Position numbers and translations under genes: made by a program. A stretch of DNA of 64,000 bases from Auriscalpium vulgare (taxonomy: Eukaryota > Basidiomycota > Agaricomycetes > Russulales > Auriscalpiaceae): assembly GCA_019915015.1 (NCBI GenBank), contig JAHBBC010000026.1, positions 434,001 to 498,000 on the forward strand, given 5' to 3'. Each line of letters opens with the position of its first letter. The stretch's first letter is position 1. The notes under the pieces are model-generated. The model had not been told where the DNA came from and made no database searches. It saw only the letters and a program-made list of their open reading frames with translations. Below, in pieces: positions 53,853-64,000 of the stretch.

Positions 53853-54063
53853 CCTCACAAATAAGATAATAGGAGAGAAATCGAGCTGACGGTCGATGTT
53901 GACGAGCAAGCATCGGCGTCTTTACCAGCCCCGATACGACCGCTTTGTGTGCACACACTCAAAACGTCGGTAGCCAGCTGCACTCCTTCAAGCTTCATTG
54001 ACACACTCCATTCGCCGTCCTCGGGCCCGCTTGTCCAGCCAGATCACCTCCATGGTTATGAAC
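53853..54063. other. Spacer downstream of the 52.8 kb gene
   Basis: About 210 bp with no distinct feature. Confidence 0.4.
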
Positions 54064-54636
54064 GCGTCCCACTCCCAAGCTGTCACTCACCTCGGATGGC
54101 AAGACATGGCTTGACCCGGCCTCTTCCCAGAACAGGTTTTTCGAGCGACTTGCTCGGCGTGCGAATCATCCATCCACTTCATCATTGGAGACTGTAAGTA
54201 CTTCCTGTATTCACAACGCCACGAACACTAACGCAGACGAGCAATCTCATGGTCTCAGAAGATTATTTTGGCGGACCACCGACGACTGCCCAATCCAATC
54301 TTGCTGCCGAGTCTGCGAGACCCCCTGCACGATCGCCAAATATGTTCTGCGCCACATCCTTCAAGGTAAGTATGCCAATTAAGTCACTGTTCTGAACGCT
54401 TATTCACCCCCTAGTCGGTTCAGTACGCGGCTTCTCCGCTGCACGGATCCCTTTCCCCTCTGTCACTGACGACTCAGAACGTTTCCCATTTGTGCACGCC
54501 GACCTGGCGAGCAAGAGTGCGCATTTGCCAATTTTTTTCGCACCCGCTTTCGCTGATGAGTTTCAGTCTGATTTCCATCAGCGTAACATCTGATATGGAG
54601 TTAGACATCGAGTTCGCCCTTTCGGCAGACACTTGA
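54064..54636 (+). CDS. Hypothetical multi-exon gene, 5' end undefined
   Basis: Three exon candidates join in frame: to 54193 (TPKLSLTSDGKTWLDPASSQ, ending SLET), 54237-54365 (TSNLMVSEDYFGGPPTTAQS, ending MFCATSFK) and 54415-54636 (SVQYAASPLHGSLSPLS, ending FALSADT then TGA). Introns are 43 and 49 bp with GTAAGT donors and CAG/TAG acceptors. No start codon is found in frame; a stop precedes 54064, so an upstream exon would have to join there. Low-complexity, Ser-rich; no family recognised. It could be the tail of a decayed membrane-protein gene. Confidence 0.3.
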
Positions 54637-56760
54637 ACGACCATGGATTGTGTCGGGTGCAGCGAGTCTGGCTCTACCTGATATGTGGATTCGTAATGCG
54701 ACCTGGCGAGTAAGGATTCCGGTTTCATCAAGGCGTTCAGAAAGGCGTGGGGGCAAAAACGCACGCCTCGTTGAGTCGACAGCCAGCCATCAGCCGACAT
54801 GTAGTCAAGATCCGTATTGTCTTAAACTATGCAGACTGCCGTCTGTCTTCCACATTGGCGAACCTATTCGCATTGTGTGGTAGGCGCCATTCAGATGTAC
54901 CCACCGTGATTGGACTCGATTTTACAGAGTCTACTCTCTAGATAATGCACTGTCCCGGGTACTGCATGATTTAAATTACAGCCCCTGCTTACTCATTGAA
55001 GATCAGACGAGGAACCACGAGTTTAGGAACCAGGTGCGCCAGGAAGGCTACTAGTGCTACATAACTTTTGCAGTTTGTAGGCACAGGTCCGCATAGCGCT
55101 CGCTCAGAGGCCATGCGACCTTAGTTAGCCGTGGCATCAGACATCATTATGCAAGACGCTAGCCATTTATTGTAAGTGCTGTCAACTACTCAATGATATG
55201 ACATGGGAGAGGATGTGGGGCACCCAAACACTGGGGAATCCATAACAGGGACGAATTATGAGTACATATGTAGGGAACGAAGGACCCGGGGCCCTAGGGA
55301 GAGGACAAGACCATCCCTGGCCAGCAGTGTCAGAGGCCGTAGCGCGCCGACGAGCCTTCTCCGAGTGTTTCGGGCGGACGCGTCGCGAACTGAGCCTGCC
55401 CGCCGAGCCGTGCGCCTCGAACCCTACAATGGGGCGGGCGGGTCCGTTGTCAATGTCATGCACTTGAGTGTCCACCCCCGGAAGAGACCGTATGCTTGCA
55501 ATATGTGAGATGTGTGTGCACGGCGAAGCAAACGTAAGGAGCGGCGGGCGTGAATGGCGGGCGGGAGCGCACTATGGGAGCGCGAGGGCGGGATCTAAAT
55601 CAGCGGGGCGGGATCGGGGGTGCCGAGAGGCCGGGCTCAACGCCGGACCCCGAGGGGCTTGATGGGCAACGGTGCGGGCGAAGGGTTTTCTAGAGCGCTG
55701 GGCGACGCGGGGGCCAGAGTGAGGGAAGGTGAGTCACCAAGTACCGCATAGAGTAGATGCGAGGCAGAGGGCATGAAGAGCAACGTTAACATTAGCGATA
55801 TCAGTACCGACGGAAAAACAAGCGTGAACTGCGTGATACATTAGGAGCATCAAGAGCGCCTTCGCCGCGAGCCTGCTGCCGAGATCCAACCCACTACTTG
55901 CGACAGTGGCGGCGCAGATTCGTCGCCGACGAGTGTGATCGCACGCTCGCCGCTCTTCCGGCTGCCCCGACACTCGACGGACCCGCAGAATGTGAAAATT
56001 GCCGCGAATTGATTTTGTGGGTGGGCGGGGACTGGGCCCGGGCTGTTATTGGAACGGGCGCGCGAGCGCGGACGCGGTATGCTGAAGAGGGCCGGGGAGG
56101 AGACGAGCTGTCCACGACGTAGCCCTGGGCTTCTTGAACGAATGACTGGTGTATTGACTGAAGTTCCTTGAGTTCTGTGGCGAAGAACAACTGTCAGTAC
56201 ATAAGTCGCACAGACTACTCACTTTCAACTGTACACAAGATCAAAAACGTCTGAGCCTCTGGCAAAGCCCAGCAGTCATAAAGGGACGGTTCGTGGCATG
56301 CAGGTGGCCTGGGCACACAAGTATGGGCGGAGAGCCAGGTTCTGGCATGAGACCAGCGTACATGGCGCTCGACGCGCTCCAGCATATCATGAAAACGCTA
56401 CTGCTCTGTCACTGATCTGTCCAACTAACCGATGGAAATGAAGAGCGAGACTTGACTTGGAGCATTTTCTTAGTTGAGTGGGCTCGGGACGCCTTGGATG
56501 TCCGAGACCATACGGGCAGTCTCCAGCACCTGCAATCCACGGGAGAGGATTGCGATGCGCTGCTTCGTCGTGTTCAACACATCGACTGGACATTGGGGAG
56601 AACGCGCGCGACGTAAGGGGAGATGATAGGGTACTGTTGTATCCGTCAGCCATGGTGAACTCAGTAGAAGTAAGTGGGCAACGGCGGCGCGCTGCAGCCA
56701 CCAAATGGAAGACTTGGATGATTCATCGACTAGAGCCCTCTCCTCGATTGCAGCAGCGAG
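54637..56760. other. 2.1 kb without a supported gene
   Basis: Short overlapping frames only. 55530-55740 is strongly purine-rich on the plus strand (GGCGGGCGTG, GGGCGGGATC). A minus-strand frame near 55894-56190 (ELKELQSIHQSFVQEAQGYV, then Pro/Arg/Ser-rich) might be an exon, but nothing confirms it. Confidence 0.3.
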
Positions 56761-57315
56761 CTAGAACACAGGCATCAGTGTTGTCGCAGCTAACAAGCAC
56801 GCAAAAAAACGCGCACGGTGTACGAGCATCAGGATGAGAGCCTGCGACAGCGGAGGAGGTCCGTTCAAGGGCATGATAAGTTCGGGATTGGACCAAGTCT
56901 CGCCGACTGGAGTTTCGTCACCATTCATATCGACAGGAGAAGCAATCTGCGCCGATGTCTGAGGCGGCTGCACCCGGGTGAGCTGCTCACTGAGGTTGTC
57001 GACCACATTCCGCTTGGGTTCGATGACGGCCGACCAGGTGCCCTCGTTGTTGTCCGAGGCTTGCGAAGGCGCGATAACCATATTAGTCGGATTGGAAGAG
57101 GAGATTGACGCCGCTAGCGGAGACACGAACTCGGACAGAGCCAGTTGCCTGCCTGTTGGATGGACGGGAACGGTGATAGGGCTCTGGAAGTCATCTGGCC
57201 GGGGCTGCTGCAGCGTCACGATCTCCGGTTCGTAGTAAGAGCTCGTCTCGTGTTCCTGCGAGAAGTCGGGAGAAGAATAGGGCGGCGAAGGACCCGCAGT
57301 TTGACTTTGGCGCAT
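56761..57315 (-). CDS. Hypothetical low-complexity protein
   Basis: A 184-codon minus-strand frame from an ATG at 57315: Ser/Pro/Gln-rich N-terminus (GPSPPYSSPDFSQEHETSSY), an ISSSNPTNMVIAPSQASDN middle and a hydrophobic end (LILMLVHRARFFACLLAATT). Upstream, 57550-57360 contains a CAG/CTG-repeat-encoded Gln run (QQQQQQQKQQ) that might be an earlier exon across a short GTAAAT intron. No family recognised; may be a fragment. Confidence 0.25.
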   Translation of the reverse strand: MRQSQTAGPSPPYSSPDFSQEHETSSYYEPEIVTLQQPRPDDFQSPITVPVHPTGRQLALSEFVSPLAASISSSNPTNMVIAPSQASDNNEGTWSAVIEPKRNVVDNLSEQLTRVQPPQTSAQIASPVDMNGDETPVGETWSNPELIMPLNGPPPLSQALILMLVHRARFFACLLAATTLMPVF

Positions 57316-57786
57316 TCCTGTGAACTATCCGCGCGTCGATATAGCAGATCAGATTTACCCAGACATGAGCTGCTCGGGGAGTAACCTGCCCAGCAATTTC
57401 GTTGTGCTAGAGGGGGCTGGTCGAAGTGTAGATGCCGACGGGGGAAGGCCCTGCTGCTTCTGCTGCTGCTGCTGTTGCTACTCCCGCAGCACGTCAAATG
57501 CCTCTTCCCGATCCGGACTTGACTGGATGCGTGCCAGTATCTTCAAGTAACCCAGAGAATTTCGTCACGGCACAGCCACGCTGGAAAGGTGGGGAAGGCA
57601 GGTGAGTCGATCGTCGGAGCGAAGCTGACTGCGGCGAGCCGGGCGATGTCCTGGGAGATGATCGATGGGTAGTCGTGGAAGGTGTAGCGAGAGAGGAAAT
57701 GTCGACAGAGGGCCGATGTAAAAGTCTTTCGATACCAGATGGACCGGACTCCTAACTAGATGAAGGGGGAGGGAGAGATGGCGGCC

Positions 57787-58480
57787 CTACGCGAGCGGCA
57801 AAGGTCTTGTCCTCCTCCTGGTCCACAAAACCCAGCCCGTCTCCAAGTCCGAGTCAGACGAACCCCACGCCGCCTCCGCGCCCACGACCGCATTCCCCGA
57901 CTCCTCAAACTCATCGTCACAGTTCGCCGTCTCACAGGAGCTGGCTTCGCTTGGAGGGCGTCCGCGTAGGCCGCCCACGCGCTGGTCGAACGGGGGAATC
58001 GGTCTTGTGCTTGAAGTCGTCGTCCCAGTTCTCCGATGGCTCCAGATTGTCGAGGGCGCGTCTCGCAGTCTCGAGTCTAAGGCGTCGAAACACGGGGAAA
58101 TGCCTGGATCCAAAAGTCAGAGACGAGCACCACTATGTTGATAGAAAGCCGCGGACCGTCTATATTCACGAGCTGCGCTTGAAAAATGGACAGAAAGTAC
58201 AGGTGTAGGTCGGGAAAAGGGCGGCCAGGACTTGGAGTCGCCAGGAAGGTCGCAAATTTGCTGTCTCGAGTCCGCCGGTACGAGCCACTGGCAGGGCAGA
58301 CAGTCTCGATTCCGCCAGTAGTATTGACACGCCGCTCTACCTGCTCGCCACGAGGGCTTTCAGGCTTATACGACCATGTCATAGACGTCGTGGCATCGTC
58401 TCGACTGCTACTCGTCGCGGGGCTGGCGTCGAGTGGGTCATCATCGCTGGTGGGAAGGATGAATAGAAGGTGAGGGCGCC
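57787..58480 (-). pseudogene. Fragment with WDDDF-type acidic motifs, possibly Byr4-like
   Basis: Minus-strand segments include PSENWDDDFKHKTDSPVRPA (after a TTAG acceptor near 58080), ANCDDEFEESGN (about 57925) and SDSDLETGW (about 57850). Repeated W-D-D-D-F motifs with Pro/Arg-rich spacers recall fungal Byr4/Bfa1 septation regulators, but the match is short and frames are broken. An exon upstream (58476-58135) contains PTSDDDPLDASPATSSSRDD. The identification is weak. Confidence 0.2.
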
Positions 58481-58551
58481 CGCGTGACTTATTTGAGCTC
58501 CTTGAGGAATACTGTAACTTAAGTAGTCCTATATATCCCACGGCCGGTCGC

Positions 58552-58840
58552 GCACACAACTTGAACAGACAAATATCTAGCGATAGGCTTTGGCTACTGT
58601 CGTCCTACTCGAGTACAGTGTGGCCTCGAGTAATCAAAAGCGATCCCATAGACATGCAGGTATCTACGACTAACGACATAACGCACTCGAACCAATATCA
58701 GGATGGCGAACGGCAGTAAGAGGAGAAGCGACAGATACATGGCGACAAGGCACGATTCACCCGTAGAGATCCGCTGGATCCTCACTTCTGGAGGTGGCAG
58801 CCACCGCACTTCGAGAAATTGCCCTCTGCAAACTGGCATG
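58552..58840 (-). repeat. Duplicate patch shared with 50245-50530
   Basis: Second copy of the patch described at 50.2 kb. On the minus strand the frame 58839-58594 keeps a probable membrane helix (MYLSLLLLLPFAILILV) followed by basic residues. Upstream, past a possible GTGAGT...CAG intron, comes VVDERKTRLGTPR. It may be the better-preserved copy of a small single-pass membrane-protein gene. Confidence 0.5.
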
Positions 58841-61800
58841 CGCGGCGACCTGGAGACCCGAGATTGTCGCCTGCAGATTGAATGAGCTCTCAGGCCACCT
58901 AGAAGACACTAGAAGACACATATCACTCACCCGAGGTGTGCCTAGGCGCGTCTTGCGCTCGTCCACAACGCGGGTCGGGTCGACTAGCGTCCCTGAACCT
59001 TCGTCGACATAATTGCCACACCGACATTTTTTTCCTCCGCGGTATGCGTGGCCTGATAAAAGGCGTGGAGGGAGCACCGGTGCTCACGTCCCGGCGGCCG
59101 CCGCTCTCGGCAGCGACTTCGAAGACCACACTGGGGTCCTTCCCTGGCACAGTGGTTTAGCCATCGTGCGGGACGTCAGGTTCAGATAGGTGGGGATCTG
59201 AAAGGGAGCATACGTGGGCTACGTGGGCCTCGAACGATAGACGGAGTGGGAGATGCTCACCCTGGTGTATGATGCGCCAATCCGCGGTGCGCCAGGCAAG
59301 GGTGGGCTTTGGATAGCTGAGCTTCAAGCTAATCAGACGCAGGCGCAGAGTTCGATGCCCTGGAAGGCCCTGGCGTCAGAGAAAGTCGACGGAGCACAAG
59401 CTGGATTCGACGTACTTCTGTATGCAGCGATCTCGCCGTGGCGCGTGACGGCTTCAAGTCATACTCAGTCTTACGGCCATTATATACAGGCCTGACGCGT
59501 TCATCACCACCACCCTCGGTGTCGAGATCTGGTTGGAAATCACCAGGATTTTGCATCGTTTCACCGTGACATTTGCTTGTTCTGTCCAAGGGCCTTTTCA
59601 CCATTTATGTGGGTGAAAAGACTCGAGCTATTTCTGGTGAAACAACCGTGCTTCTACAGAATGATTTTCCCCTTGCCCCGTGCTGTGAATATTGTCACCA
59701 TTCCATACTCGTTGGCAATCAGCACAAAGCAGGTTGAATTCCCGCGCAAGGAAAGGTGAAAGTCAACTTTGATTGAGGTACTACAGTCTGGCGGTAGGCC
59801 TAATGCACGAAGCAACAGGTACTGCTAAAAAACAGATATAATGCATACCAGCTGTATTGCGATATGACTTGAGCATCTCTCATAGCTGCGTTAACCTCGA
59901 CTTTGACCTCCTCGACTTTGACCTCTACCTCTATTTTGACTATGCCGTCAGTCTCAACTTTTCCAACGTCGTTGACCTCAGCTTTAACGACGCCAGCCAC
60001 ATTGACCTTGGCGTTGTCAACGGCTTCCGGCACTCCGAAGGGATCGTTAGAGCTCCAACAGCAAGGTCGCCGGCACGGGCAGCTTGCGAGTCCCGCTGCG
60101 CCTGGACGTGGAGGCGGTCGATTAGATCCGCGGTAGCGGAGCCGGGCGTCTGACGATTCACCGACTGTAGCGAGTGTGGTGTAGAGCACGACGGCGTCCG
60201 CCGCGGGGGCGCAACCTGCAGACCCGCCTTCGCCATCTTCTCGACACGGCGAACTGTTTCCAGAGCAGCGTCATTGACGAGATATGCGCGCTCCATGACG
60301 GCGATTCCGTCCGCAGGACCAGGCTCCAGAGTGTCGGACATGACGGGCTTCGCACTCTCCCTGCCTGCACTCAGTGCAGGCCTTTCAGATCAAAATAGCA
60401 CTAGACGTACCATTCGATGATTAGTACGTTCTCTCTGACAGGGCAAAGTTTGAGTTAGCAGTTCATTCGCAAGCGAACTTGGACAGCGCGACACACCCCA
60501 CAGACGTCCGCGGGACCTTCAGGCCCAGGGCAAGCACTCTGATTTCTCCCGCTCCGCCCACTTCTTGCGGGCCGCCTGATAACTCGGAGCTGGCACTCCA
60601 GCGGCAGGGTGTCAAAGCGTATTGCATCGGACGTCATGAGCTTCGCCTCCGGAACAGTGCGCACCTGCTTCACGTGGGGCTCGCCGACGAGGGTCTCTTC
60701 TGCGGAGGAGCGTGGCGGTGGCGGAAGGGAGGAGCGGCGAAATTCGAGCCGCCTGCGTTTCAAAGGAGGTTCATGTGCAGCTGTGATGCGCACCCACTCT
60801 CTTCGTTCGTCATCGGCGTCGGCGTGGCCCGTCTCTGTAAACGCAGAGTCTGGTGATGTGAAATTGATCCACGAGCCACTGTCTGTACATATGAGGCCCA
60901 ATGGAATGAAAAGCAGGACACGATATGCGTACTAGACTAAATATACACACATGTGCCCGCTCATGCCGCCTGTCGATCGTCGCTGTGATCCTCATGGGAT
61001 TGCTTGGGCAAAGAGTGGTGAGCGAGACGAAGACAAGGAAGGACATGCACGCGCCAGATCAAAGGTGCGACAGTTCCCCAGTGTTGCCCTGTTTCTAATG
61101 GTGTCGCTGTGCGGACAGAGACGTCAGCGAGACAAAGACAACGACAGAGCGCGACTTGCCTGAGCATCGCGGCCCTGTGCGTGGGCTCCACAGCGTGCTG
61201 GACGCCTGCGCGCAACCTTGCCGACGTTGGCGCAACCGGCCACCAATGCGCTAGCCACCCGAACTTCAGCTTCATCCGCCGGCCGCCGGGCGCGCTCCAC
61301 GCTGATATGCTATTTCTCAACCGTCCTGCCTTCTCTGCGCAGCGTGCAAAGCTCCTCAAAGATGCCGCGTGGCCCCTGCTTGCAGAACTTGCGCCCGAGC
61401 GTATGCGAGGTCAGCGGAACCTGCCACTATCGCCACTATCGCAGCGCCGCCGCGCGGCCTCTCAACGACGGAGGGAGCTTTTGGAGCAGGTGGGAGGGGA
61501 GTTGGTGACCACGCGAGGGACGCGACGTCGTCGACGAGCTGTAGGCAGCGCGGTCAGCCCAAGCTTGAGTTGTAGAAACCAAACTCACCTCGCCGCCGAT
61601 GCGTCCCTGCGCATCTTCGAAAAGCATCGTGCTTTCAGTTTGCGGGTGAAGCGTGCTGAGCCACGCTTGGAGATCGTTTTTGAAGACAGCGCATGCGAGG
61701 ACGCGAGTAATTCAGTGAAGCCGACGAGCCGTTAAATAGGAAGGGGCAAAAAGCATCCTTGGCTCACGTCAAGAAAGCCACCCTCCGAGGCGTGGAGCGT

Positions 61801-62236
61801 GGAGGCGTTGAGCGGTGTTGATACTTAATAGGGGTGATAGGATAGGATAGGATAGGATTAGATAACAACGGGCCGCAGGGGTCCCATCGAGGCATACATA
61901 GCGGGGGCCCGTGCCACGTAGACGGCGCTGTATATACAAAAACATACTAAATCTACGAGGTCTTGAATGCTTCGCAAGCATCGTAGGGGTCGAGATCGGC
62001 AGAGGGTGGTTAGGGCTGGTTAGGGGTGCGGTTAGAACACTCAACGAAGGAAGTGGGAACTCGACTTCGTAAGCGGCCTCTTCTCCTCTCTTCTCCAACT
62101 CTCCTCCCACACACTCACATGTACCTTCCCCCTGGCGTCGACAGCCCCGTGGTCTGCGGTTAAGCTTCGTTTTGATCTGGCGCCTGCCCACCGCTTTCAC
62201 TCATCATACGATCGTCAACATCGACAAGGTCTGCGC
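58841..62236. other. 3.4 kb without a confidently supported gene
   Basis: Open frames at 59500-59760 (GLFTIYVGEKTRAISGETTV, plus strand), 59820-60340 (minus; GVVKAEVNDVGKVETDGIV with repeated Val-Glu units), 60455-60901 (minus; RFDTLPLECQLRVI, which looks like an F-box start but has no continuation) and 61109-61735 (plus) are unrecognised. A (GGATA) microsatellite lies at 61836-61860. TATATACAG-type sequence near 59480 is not linked to a gene. Confidence 0.3.
61836..61860. repeat. (GGATA)n microsatellite
   Basis: About four to five GATAG/GGATA units followed by GGATTAGATAA. Not a telomere repeat of the fungal TTAGGG type. Confidence 0.7.
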
Positions 62237-64000
62237 GGGTGTCCGAGGGACACCCGGGGCGATCGCTGTAGTGACTTCGTCCCATGGACGGCCCAGCGTG
62301 CAAGATCTGTTGCAGCGGACTCTCCCGGAGCGCACCACGTCTCGGCAGCAAGACGGATGGATAGATAAAAAGGGACGAGGGGTGAGGAGCGGTGAAGAGA
62401 CGTGACGAGGACACGAGGAAAGAATCGGCGGGGGTCGGGGTACGTTCTTATTCGTCGTCCCACTTCCTTGCTCATATCTTGTACTTACTCCGTCCTCGCA
62501 GGACGCGCAGCAACCCCAGATGCGGCCCAAATCTGCGCAGGGATGGGTATCAAGATCGCGCATATAGACTCGAGTGATCAAATCGACGCGCCGCAGCCAC
62601 TCACGGTACATACGTACTCTTCCGCCGTCTTTCTTATTTCTTTCACTTTTACTTATCTACTTGCCGTTCAGAATCTACGCGCGTGAGCACTTCCCCGACA
62701 CCCTGTACACGTCATCCAGTCACCCCAGAGGAGCTGGACGGTTCGCCCACGCGCCGTCACGCATGGGAGCATGGCCAAGCGCTACATCACGGCGTGGACA
62801 CTGCCGAGCTTAAGGCGATTTCGCCGTCGTCTGCACGCCGCCGTGTCGCAGGGACAACGTCTTTAACTTTCAAGAACGCGCCGCGCGGCACTCGGAAACC
62901 ACTAGGCGAGCTAGGTGCCCTCTGCGGACGACTGCCCTGGACGGCGCGCTACTCAGTACGTACATGTCAACCATCTTTCTTATGTCTTTAACTTCCATCT
63001 ACATTTTTGTTTAGTATGGACACACGCGCTATGCCCTGCCATGGACGACACTCACGACCGCCGCGCCGTATCGACGCCGACGGGCGAGGATGCCATGGCG
63101 GTTGCCCGCTAGGACCGGGCGCGATGGCGGTGACGGCGTCGAGGAGGACCGGGCGGCATGACGGGCGACGGTGGTGACAGGCGACGGGTGTGGTGTGGGG
63201 GAGGGAGAGCCGCCAGGACCGGGAGGGACGGCGGGAGACGGTGGTGAGGGCGATGGGCGCGGCGTGGGCCAGGGGGCACCGCCAGGACCAGACGAGATGC
63301 CGCCAGGACCGAGCGGCGGGTGGGGGGCAGCTGGGGTGGCTTTCGTGCCCCCTGTTTGCCTGCGCTGCGCCATGGGTGCCGCCAGGACCAGGCGGCCAAT
63401 ACCGAAAGGGCCGATCGGTCCGGCGGGGTACTGAAGTCCCTCCGCTCGGCGAGCGACGATGCAGCCGAGCGCACAGGCCGGTTCAGATTCAAGATGCTCG
63501 TAGACGCAGGACATCACGAGGAAATCGTTTGGCGCGCTTCGAAGGTACCGTCTCTCAAAAACTGCTCAGTCATTACTCCGACGCCACGCTACTTTTGTTG
63601 CAGCTTTGGTGGATGTCTGATTTTCGCAGTGTCGGTGCTCAGGCTGTTGATCCGATACACTGGCACGGCGTACGCGGCCCGGTGAGTAAACTCTGACTCA
63701 GATGTGCTCGCTGATTGAGCGCGTCCGTGCAGAGCACCGTGGCTGCACCGGCAGGACGGTCGTGTTTACAATGACCTGATGCCTCCAGCGGAAGTTCTCG
63801 ACGAGATTCCGCTTCTGGTGTTGTGAATTGGGCAACGACCTGTGAGCGACGGTCTCTCCTCCGTCGCACGTTCCAATGCCATGTATCCAGGGCATGCTTG
63901 CGTCTGACAACTGGGACAAGTCAGCTTCTATCTAGCAACTACGGCATTGGCTGATGCATTGCATCGTGTGACGAGTCGATCTTGATTGGCCCCGCTTGCT
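62237..64000 (+). repeat. Long direct repeat, copy 2 (cut by the window end)
   Basis: Nearly identical to 43551-45314. The left edge again begins at the GGGTGTCC hairpin; the flank here (GACAAGGTCTGCGC) differs from that of copy 1. The right edge lies beyond 64000. The intron-like structure and the CCGCCAGGACC cluster are both present (offset 18,686). Confidence 0.95.

Noticed and set aside
60700..60780. Additional F-box gene (RFDTLPLECQLRVI)
   Set aside because: Only the first helix-like string is present; no ALVC..W continuation in any frame within a few hundred bases.
61836..61860. Telomere-like repeat
   Set aside because: Units are GGATA, not the TTAGGG type of fungi, and only about four to five copies occur; a plain microsatellite.
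43551..64000. LTR retrotransposon with 1.76 kb LTRs
   Set aside because: No gag, protease, reverse transcriptase, RNase H or integrase sequence is recognisable in the 17 kb between the repeats, and the repeat itself contains intron-like structures.
1..64000. tRNA and rRNA genes
   Set aside because: No A-box/B-box pairs with a foldable cloverleaf and no rRNA-like tracts were noticed by eye; a tRNAscan run would be decisive.

Overview
The window reads as nuclear DNA of a filamentous basidiomycete fungus, most likely an Agaricomycete. It is GC-rich and has many short introns of about 45-70 bp with GTGAGT/GTAAGT donors. It encodes F-box genes of a basidiomycete style, a Zn2Cys6 cluster with the RQTLTPRGH linker seen in mushroom-forming fungi, and a divergent fungal-type G-alpha. 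No search could be run; family names come from recognising residues.

Layout. (1) 0.7-31 kb is an array of about twelve related F-box-like genes and gene pieces, mostly on the minus strand. Several sit in segmental duplications that also carry their upstream DNA. Nearly every copy ends in a tiny last exon of about 8-10 codons encoding a conserved tail with Asp-Trp-Ile just before the stop. Copies look intact (9.3, 17.8, 23.7, 27.8, 29.5 kb), doubtful (15.3, 21.1, 26.0 kb) or dead (0.7/4.9, 8.4, 23.0 kb). One dead copy is split by a 3.28 kb element with about 345 bp inverted arms and a 7 bp target duplication. One unrelated two-exon gene (19.2 kb) sits inside the array.

(2) 31-43.5 kb is a graveyard of intron-containing gene fragments: a coiled-coil protein, a Zn2Cys6 regulator, the N-terminal part of MON2, the zinc-finger part of a Helitron Rep/helicase, a G-alpha with several disabling lesions, and a polytopic membrane protein of DUF6533/6534 type. 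MON2 abuts the Helitron piece directly.

(3) 43.55-45.31 kb and 62.24-64.00 kb are two nearly identical direct repeats of at least 1.76 kb; the right copy runs off the window. Between them lie a divergently oriented pair of paralogues of an unknown family (46.0 kb dead, 52.8 kb intact), a seven-exon acidic-N-terminus protein (47.8 kb), a gene of the FITRWYK/GDIFIHS basidiomycete family (50.9 kb), further duplicated patches and long stretches with little I can support.

The genes do not form a pathway. The common theme is fast birth and death: lineage-specific F-box expansion, segmental duplication, element insertion and gene-fragment accumulation.
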